Source of the DNA: Lachnospiraceae bacterium
GTDB taxonomy: Bacteria; Bacillota; Clostridia; Lachnospirales; Lachnospiraceae
NCBI GenBank assembly: GCA_017477005.1
Contig: JAFUXY010000438.1
Span: 1 to 12,557, forward strand
Direction: 5' to 3'
Length of the DNA stretch: 12,557 nt
Part shown: positions 8,759 through 12,557 of the stretch, in pieces
Layout: each line of letters opens with the position of its first letter
Position numbering within the stretch: the first letter of the stretch is position 1
Program-made: the position numbers and the translations under genes
The notes under the pieces: generated by a model
Seen by the model: only the letters and a program-made list of their open reading frames with translations
Told to the model about the DNA's origin: nothing
Databases searched by the model: none

Positions 8759-8829
8759 TAATCATTGCGAAATGGGTGAAAAACGAAAAAAAGACAAAGC
8801 CCGAAAACATCCGCCTCGTGCCACCCACC

Positions 8830-8899
8830 GCCTCAAAATGTTTGGAAGCTCAAGCTTGAGGCCTCGGAGGGAAATATGGTTTTGGAAGCTCGCCCTCCG
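8830..8899 (-). promoter_or_regulatory. Two tandem hairpins with identical loop motif in the surface-operon leader
   Basis: Two perfect 7-bp stems lie side by side. Stem one pairs GCCTCAA (8830-8836) with TTGAGGC (8856-8862); stem two pairs CGGAGGG (8865-8871) with CCCTCCG (8893-8899). The stems differ in sequence, yet both loops carry the same 11 bases, TTTGGAAGCTC on the plus strand (8841-8851 and 8881-8891), exactly 40 bp apart. As RNA on the minus strand the loops read GAGCUUCCAAA. In the first copy the repeat also overlaps a 12-bp palindrome (8849-8860). Different stems with a conserved loop suggest selection on RNA structure or a duplicated protein site. I recognise no known riboswitch class here. 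Confidence 0.5.
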
Positions 8900-8943
8900 C
8901 TACAGGATGTACGACACAAATCGTTCCCGGTCTTTGAATAATC

Positions 8944-8972
8944 ATATTAACATATTATCTATTTGTTGACAA
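8944..8972 (-). promoter_or_regulatory. Likely sigma-A-type promoter for the surface-protein operon
   Basis: On the minus strand TTGTCA (8967-8972) is followed after 17 bases by TAATAT (8944-8949), preceded by an extended -10 TGT. The predicted start near 8937 gives a 5' leader of about 305 bases that includes the double hairpin. The rest of the 8639-9029 gap shows nothing further that I can support. Confidence 0.45.
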
Positions 8973-9029
8973 CCGCTAATTCCATTATTTCCAACGGCAT
9001 TACTTTTCCATATTCGCCCTCTTCTCTTC

Positions 9030-9911
9030 CTATCCCCCATCAAAAAAACTCATCTGTTCGTACTTGTCTGGCAATTCATGCAGATAATCAAAACACTCAT
9101 CGGGAGTGCAGAGTATATCGTTCTCCCTGCAAACACTCATAAACCTGTGCATAAGCAGATCCTTATTCGGACTTGGCAGCTCATAGGCATTACCGTATGT
9201 ATCGATATACTTCCGTTTTAATCCCGGGAAATTCTTGTCGAGAGCCGCATAGTAATATTCCCTATCGCCTTCCCTAAGAGTAAGACCCATCTCGAAACAC
9301 ATAATGCCCTTTACTCCTACACGCACACATTCCTCAAGGATTTTTCCTACATTATCCTCAGTATCATTAATAAAAGGCAGTATAGGAGCCAGCCACACAA
9401 CAGTCGGAATATCTCTCTTCTGCATTTCTGCAAGAACCTCTATCCGCCGCTTCGTATTACACACGTTTGGTTCTATGATTTGGCACAGATCATCCTCGTA
9501 GGTCGTAAGCGTTAGCTGAACCACGCATTTTGCCTTTTTATTGATCTCATCCAAAAGATCTATGTCCCGCAGAATACGGTCTGATTTTGTTTGAACTGCT
9601 GCCCCAAAACCGTATTGCAGGATAATTTCAAGACATCTGTGCGTCAGCTTCAGCTTCTCTTCACAGTGCATATACGGATCCGACATGGCGCCGGTTCCGA
9701 TCATCCCCTTTTTTCTCTTTGAACGAAGCGCCGCCTCCAAAAGTTCCGGAGCATTCTGCTTTACTTCTATATCTTCAAAAGGATGCGTAAACTGATAACA
9801 CCGGCTGCGGCTGTCACAATAAATACAGCCGTGGGAACACCCTCTGTATATATTCATTCCAAAATGTCCCCCACTCCCGGTGAGTATCCCTTTCGCATCT
9901 ACGAAATGCAT
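9030..9911 (-). CDS. SPL-family radical SAM protein
   Basis: A 293-residue protein with the radical SAM cluster motif CSHGCIYC (C25, C29, C32), which binds a [4Fe-4S] cluster and S-adenosylmethionine. The surrounding YRGCSHGCIYCDSRSRCY and later GTGAMSDPY and AVQTKS stretches place it in the SplB-like group (COG1533) related to spore photoproduct lyase. At under 300 residues it is shorter than true spore photoproduct lyase (about 340), and I would not call it DNA repair on sequence alone. The C-terminus is KYEQMSFFDGG. Start: ATG at 9911 follows AAGGAG by nine bases. It overlaps the end of the SGNH gene by 13 bases, so the two are translationally coupled in an operon that begins with the DUF4405 gene. 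No terminator is obvious after it. Substrate unknown. Confidence 0.9.
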   Translation of the reverse strand: MHFVDAKGILTGSGGHFGMNIYRGCSHGCIYCDSRSRCYQFTHPFEDIEVKQNAPELLEAALRSKRKKGMIGTGAMSDPYMHCEEKLKLTHRCLEIILQYGFGAAVQTKSDRILRDIDLLDEINKKAKCVVQLTLTTYEDDLCQIIEPNVCNTKRRIEVLAEMQKRDIPTVVWLAPILPFINDTEDNVGKILEECVRVGVKGIMCFEMGLTLREGDREYYYAALDKNFPGLKRKYIDTYGNAYELPSPNKDLLMHRFMSVCRENDILCTPDECFDYLHELPDKYEQMSFFDGG

Positions 9912-10498
9912 ATTGCTTTTCTCCTTAGGTCCTGCAGGAACCCCTTTGCAAAAGCCCGATGCCCTGATTCAGAAAAATGCACTCCATCATACGACAGATC
10001 TACCTGCCATTTTTCGGCATCAAAGAATAGTACATTTCTCTTCTGACAGAGCGCTTCAAATCCTATATTCATCTTCCGACTTTCCTCATGGTAAATCTCC
10101 ATATCCGGGAACGCCGATGCAATCGGAACCGGACCAATGACAATGATCCGTGGTGGCGTTACATATACCGTCAGCCATTCCAAAAATACGTTCATTCTCC
10201 CTATTGCATCCTTGGCATGGGGGTGGTTGTTGAGCAGGATATCGTTTGTTCCAAGCATGATAACAAACCAATCCTCCTTATCCCAATCCTTCAAGAATGG
10301 CTGGATCTGATTCATCTCTCTTTTGCTCTTTGGAATCATCCGACCATTCATTCCCGCCTCAATAACTACGTATTTCCCCTCAAGCGCTTTTCTAACTTGT
10401 GTCGTCCATCTCGCGGCTTCAGGATATCTCATACCAAGCATACCTCTCGGATCATAACCATAGGTATTTGAATCTCCAAAAAATATTATTTTCGTCAT
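9899..10498 (-). CDS. SGNH/GDSL-family esterase
   Basis: A 199-residue cytoplasmic-looking hydrolase with all SGNH blocks: IIFFGDSNTYGYDP (nucleophile S10), GMNGR (G49, N51), MLGTND (N85) and DGVHFSESGH (D171, H174). The GDSNTYGYDP form resembles small arylesterase/acyltransferase members (COG2755). It has no signal peptide. Start: ATG at 10498 overlaps the stop of the DUF4405 gene in an ATGA, so translation is probably coupled; the in-frame upstream alternative at 10543 would lie entirely inside that gene. It ends 13 bases inside the radical SAM gene. Natural substrate (a small ester or acyl group) is unknown. Family call is secure. Confidence 0.9.
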   Translation of the reverse strand: MTKIIFFGDSNTYGYDPRGMLGMRYPEAARWTTQVRKALEGKYVVIEAGMNGRMIPKSKREMNQIQPFLKDWDKEDWFVIMLGTNDILLNNHPHAKDAIGRMNVFLEWLTVYVTPPRIIVIGPVPIASAFPDMEIYHEESRKMNIGFEALCQKRNVLFFDAEKWQVDLSYDGVHFSESGHRAFAKGFLQDLRRKAICIS

Positions 10499-11172
10499 TT
10501 CCCCATTTTCCAGTCTATATTCAGCAATCCGCTCTGTAGCCAAAACGCAATCTCTGCCACCAGAACCATGACAGCAGTATAATCCAAAAGGAACCAGATC
10601 TTTGATTCGCCAAAATCGAAGAAGGCAAACATTACTTTCATTAGCAGATAATCTCCGATACCTCGTTTGACAAAAGCATAAACCCCATAGGCCGCTATCA
10701 GAAGGAACAGAATCATAACAACCGCTCTTGCCGTCTCGTTCATATGACTCTTTATCTTTGCGCTTATGCTCCTGATGTGGAGCCCCAGATGAAAGCTCAT
10801 CATAATGAAGCCCCAGTAGGCGAGGGTCATGTGGATCGTTCGCAAGACGCCTGACGCTCCGTTGATCGTTACTTCTTTCAGCACATACTTTGACATCAGA
10901 ATCCCGCTAATGGGCTGCAAAACCATAAACACCGCCAAGAAAAGATTCACGACAGTGTTTAGAATCCGCGCTGCATTATATTTTCCCTTAGGGATACCCG
11001 CCCACCATTTTCGGTTTATGACATGATGCGCGATAAACAGTCCAAACATACACAAGCCAAGAATCTCATGGATATTTTCTCCGATCAGGGAATACGCCAT
11101 GAGGAACGGCAAAAGCACCACCATCAGGATATCGATTATCATCCTCCCGTGCTTCCCCAACCATCCCGTCAT
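10495..11172 (-). CDS. DUF4405-type multi-pass membrane protein
   Basis: About 225 residues with roughly six hydrophobic segments (near 11-29, 35-50, 70-93, 111-133, 149-166, 196-213). The opening IIDILMVVLLPFLMAYSLIG, the segment ENIHEILGL...FIAHHV, and the paired histidines H114, H128 and H132 in the fourth segment (RTIHMTLAYW, SFHLGLHI) fit DUF4405. Histidines placed inside helices resemble the heme ligands of cytochrome b-type proteins, so an electron-transfer role is possible but not shown. Start: ATG at 11172 follows AAGGAGG by five bases. The frame stays open to GTG at 11232, but nothing upstream looks like a ribosome site. First gene of the operon with SGNH and radical SAM genes; its stop overlaps the next start as ATGA. 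Confidence 0.85.
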   Translation of the reverse strand: MTGWLGKHGRMIIDILMVVLLPFLMAYSLIGENIHEILGLCMFGLFIAHHVINRKWWAGIPKGKYNAARILNTVVNLFLAVFMVLQPISGILMSKYVLKEVTINGASGVLRTIHMTLAYWGFIMMSFHLGLHIRSISAKIKSHMNETARAVVMILFLLIAAYGVYAFVKRGIGDYLLMKVMFAFFDFGESKIWFLLDYTAVMVLVAEIAFWLQSGLLNIDWKMGK

Positions 11173-11177
11173 CCAAT

Positions 11178-11183
11178 CCTCCT
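11178..11183 (-). promoter_or_regulatory. AGGAGG ribosome binding site of the DUF4405 gene
   Basis: Minus-strand AGGAGG, five bases before ATG at 11172. It decides between this start and the upstream in-frame ATG at 11190, ATG at 11223 and GTG at 11232, none of which has a comparable site. Confidence 0.7.
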
Positions 11184-11307
11184 TCGTCATCAGACTCACA
11201 TACTCTGTCCGATTCTCATGCATCAAAGGCACGTCTACGTCCTCGGATCGCCATTGCCGTACTGCACGGGTCCATTAACGCCCGTCCCTGCTCTAGCCAT
11301 GCAGCGG

Positions 11308-11445
11308 TCAGTTTGTAATCCTGCACTTGTTGTACTGCACGACCTCCGACTCAACCACGGCGTCTATGATCTGCCTGCCCTCGATAACTATGGTGCCTGC
11401 CATGCACTCATCAGAGCACAGGCACTTGCTGCATTTTGATGGCAT
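11308..11445 (-). CDS. Candidate 45-residue cysteine-rich micro-protein
   Basis: In the 296-bp gap between the antitoxin and DUF4405 genes, the minus strand holds ATG to TGA coding 45 residues. The first half carries a cysteine cluster CSKCLCSDEC (C-x2-C-x-C-x3-C), followed by a soluble-looking stretch (GTIVIEGRQIIDAVVES) and one more cysteine near the end. The cluster could bind zinc or an iron-sulfur centre. Against it: no ribosome binding site is visible before the ATG (the preceding bases are aaaatttcgat), and the family is not recognised. It may instead be the N-terminal scrap of a decayed gene or chance. The remaining part of the gap (11173-11307 and 11446-11468) shows nothing I can name beyond a 10-base direct repeat, GTACTGCACG at 11259-11268 and 11332-11341. 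Confidence 0.3.
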   Translation of the reverse strand: MPSKCSKCLCSDECMAGTIVIEGRQIIDAVVESEVVQYNKCRITN

Positions 11446-11468
11446 ATCGAAATTTTTGCAACCACAAT

Positions 11469-11726
11469 CTATTTAAGGAAACGCTGATTAAAAATCTTTA
11501 ACAGCGTAGAAAGATTTGGAGTAGTCTTACCTGATTCAATTCTTGCAACAGAAGAATGCGGAATACCGCAAAGTTCAGCAAGATCCCTTTGAGAAAGATT
11601 CAAGCTATGTCTCTGCTCAATCATTGCGCCAACGATGGCAGACACCTCTTCGACCTCGTCAATATCCTTCCCGATCTCTGGATTTGTTTTTCGAACTTTC
11701 TCTTTATACTTTGCCCAATCGCTCAT
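11469..11726 (-). CDS. XRE-family helix-turn-helix antitoxin (HigA-like)
   Basis: An 85-residue DNA-binding protein. An N-terminal segment (SDWAKYKEKVRKTNPEIGKD) typical of antitoxins that follow HigB/Gp49-type toxins is followed by an XRE helix-turn-helix at about 31-80, with recognition region LSQRDLAELCGIPHSSVARIESG. Start: ATG at 11726 follows AAAGGG by nine bases; the ATG at 11735 would overlap the preceding stop as ATGA but has no spaced site. The C-terminus ends at IFNQRFLK, a little shorter than many relatives (about 95-105 residues), so the tail may be trimmed. It directly follows the remnant of its toxin. Expected to repress its own promoter and formerly to neutralise the toxin; with the toxin core lost it may now be only a regulator or a residual anti-addiction gene. 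Confidence 0.88.
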   Translation of the reverse strand: MSDWAKYKEKVRKTNPEIGKDIDEVEEVSAIVGAMIEQRHSLNLSQRDLAELCGIPHSSVARIESGKTTPNLSTLLKIFNQRFLK

Positions 11727-11731
11727 AACAT

Positions 11732-11881
11732 TCATCCCTTTCTAGATACCCAATCATCACGCTCCGTTTTTGCTTTTTCTATTTCTCTTTTCGGAGTCTT
11801 TTGCGTCTTCTTTCGAAAATGGTGCAACAACACAAAGTCACAATCTCCATTTTCGGCTCTGTAGAATTCAATATTATACAT
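11732..11881 (-). pseudogene. HigB/RelE-type (Gp49-like) toxin with in-frame internal deletion
   Basis: A 49-codon frame starting at ATG 11881, with AGGA six bases upstream, and ending five bases before the antitoxin ATG. It joins the two ends of a HigB-type toxin: the N-terminal MYNIEFYRAENGDCD matches the first strand of the family, and VLLHHFRKKTQKTPKREIEK followed by AKTERDDW matches its conserved C-terminus. The roughly 55-60 residues between them in full-length relatives (about 105-115 residues), which hold the helical middle and central sheet, are absent. The frame, ribosome site and spacing to the antitoxin are intact, so the deletion itself is in frame. The product should be non-toxic. 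The family assignment rests on recall of the conserved ends, not on a search. Confidence 0.75.
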
Positions 11882-11902
11882 TCTCTATCCTGCATTATCC
11901 TC

Positions 11903-12557
11903 TCACCCATTATTTACCACGATACCTGTCAAAAATGCAAACACCATCACAAAAGCCAGATACAGCAGGAATCTCTTTATTCCAAACACGATCTTCAACG
12001 CTCCAAGATTGGTGATCTTCGTTGCCGGGCCGGTGATCATAAACGCTGCCGCGCTTCCCATGCTCATGCCGTCCATAAGCCATTGCGCAATCAGCGGTAT
12101 CGTCCCGCCGCCACAAGCATAAAGCGGCACCCCAATCGTTGCCGCCATCAGCACGCCCCACGCCTCATTACCTCCGAGGAATCTCACCATCAAATCCTGT
12201 GGCACATATCTCTGGAACAACGCCGACAGAAAGACACCCAAGAAAAACATCGGCCCCGTGGCTTTGACGTTTCTGCCAATGTTCTTGACCAGACGCATAA
12301 ATAAATTCGGGTCTGTATCCCTGCTCTTCGGCTCATCAAAATCGGAGAAATTAAAAAACTCCTTGTCCTTATAAATCATTCTGACAAGGATTCCGGCGAC
12401 GATGCCGCACAGAAAACATGATAAGATCCTTATCGCAAGCGCTGTCGCTCCCAAGGCCGCGCTGTAAATGATCAGCTGTGGATTCAAGAGAATAGATGTC
12501 ATCATAAAGGCGGCAAGCCAGTCATCCCGCATCCCGCTTCTGGAGACGGACGCCGCC
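11903..12557 (-). CDS. ArsP/YraQ-type permease (DUF318, PF03773), C-terminal part
   Basis: The frame runs off the right edge without a start (codons before the first in-frame ATG at 12532 still read as permease, SVSRSGMRDDW), so the N-terminus lies outside. The visible 218 residues contain a membrane segment around the TSILLNPQ motif and the next helix, a charged cytoplasmic loop (FDEPKSRDTDPN), then further helices with the family signature GVPLYACGGGTIPLIAQW...GPATKITNLG. Family members are large membrane permeases; ArsP exports methylated or organic arsenicals, while others are of unknown substrate. The cysteine in LYACGGG sits where many relatives have one. The stop is 21 bp before the toxin remnant, so read-through transcription is possible. 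Substrate cannot be assigned. Confidence 0.9.
   Translation of the reverse strand, partial: AASVSRSGMRDDWLAAFMMTSILLNPQLIIYSAALGATALAIRILSCFLCGIVAGILVRMIYKDKEFFNFSDFDEPKSRDTDPNLFMRLVKNIGRNVKATGPMFFLGVFLSALFQRYVPQDLMVRFLGGNEAWGVLMAATIGVPLYACGGGTIPLIAQWLMDGMSMGSAAAFMITGPATKITNLGALKIVFGIKRFLLYLAFVMVFAFLTGIVVNNG

Noticed and set aside
8815..8828. GGGTGGCAC on the minus strand, resembling the T-box core motif
   Set aside because: The second half of the motif does not match, no specifier stem or matching terminator was found, and a T-box is not expected before an exported surface protein.
8966..8971. Perfect TTGACA on the plus strand
   Set aside because: No -10 element lies 16-18 bases downstream, and there is no plus-strand gene for it to serve. 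The same bases are better explained as the -35 of a minus-strand promoter.
11259..11341. Direct repeat GTACTGCACG (11259-11268 and 11332-11341) as possible attachment or insertion scars
   Set aside because: Ten bases only, 73 bp apart, with no integrase, transposase or inverted ends nearby.
1..12557. CRISPR arrays, tRNA, rRNA and transposable elements
   Set aside because: No spaced identical repeats, cloverleaf-like sequence, rRNA stretches or transposase motifs were seen by reading; the only large repeats are the protein-coding Ig-like units.

Overview
The window looks like a chromosomal segment from a Gram-positive Clostridia bacterium, most likely Lachnospiraceae. This is inferred from the protein families (secreted transglutaminase-like/Ig-like repeat proteins ending in lysine-rich Fn3 modules, a DHHW protein, a small SPL-type radical SAM protein, a DUF4405 membrane protein), from strong AGGAGG-type ribosome binding sites, and from roughly balanced base composition. 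No rRNA, tRNA, IS element or CRISPR array is visible.

Layout. (1) 1-702, plus strand: C-terminal part of an M13 (neprilysin/PepO-like) zinc metallopeptidase, cut by the left edge. It converges on everything that follows. (2) 763-8632, minus strand: a surface-protein cluster read right to left. A 604-aa secreted transglutaminase-fold protein (6818-8632) is followed after 30 bp by a 1614-aa paralogue (1943-6787). The paralogue has the same signal peptide, acidic linker, catalytic domain and terminal Fn3 module, plus ten inserted Ig-like repeats and a Big_2-like domain. After 44 bp comes a DHHW-family gene (763-1898) broken by a one-base frameshift. A roughly 300-nt leader upstream (8633-8937) holds two tandem hairpins with the same loop sequence. 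(3) 9030-11172, minus strand: a tightly overlapping three-gene operon coding for a DUF4405 membrane protein, an SGNH esterase and an SPL-family radical SAM enzyme. (4) 11173-11468: mostly unexplained, with one candidate cysteine-rich micro-ORF. (5) 11469-11881, minus strand: a toxin-antitoxin remnant, with an XRE/HigA-like antitoxin behind a HigB/RelE-type toxin that has lost its middle in frame. (6) 11903-12557, minus strand: the C-terminal part of an ArsP/YraQ-type permease, cut by the right edge.

Working together: the two transglutaminase proteins are almost certainly a duplicated pair of exported cell-surface proteins made from one transcript. The DHHW gene at its end belongs to a family linked to modification of extracellular polymers, so the cluster looks devoted to the cell envelope. 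The DUF4405-SGNH-radical SAM operon is translationally coupled, but its joint function is unknown. The strongest unusual points are the shared-loop double hairpin in the leader, the A/B alternation of the Ig-like repeats, the internally deleted toxin with a retained antitoxin, and the clean single-base frameshift in the DHHW gene.
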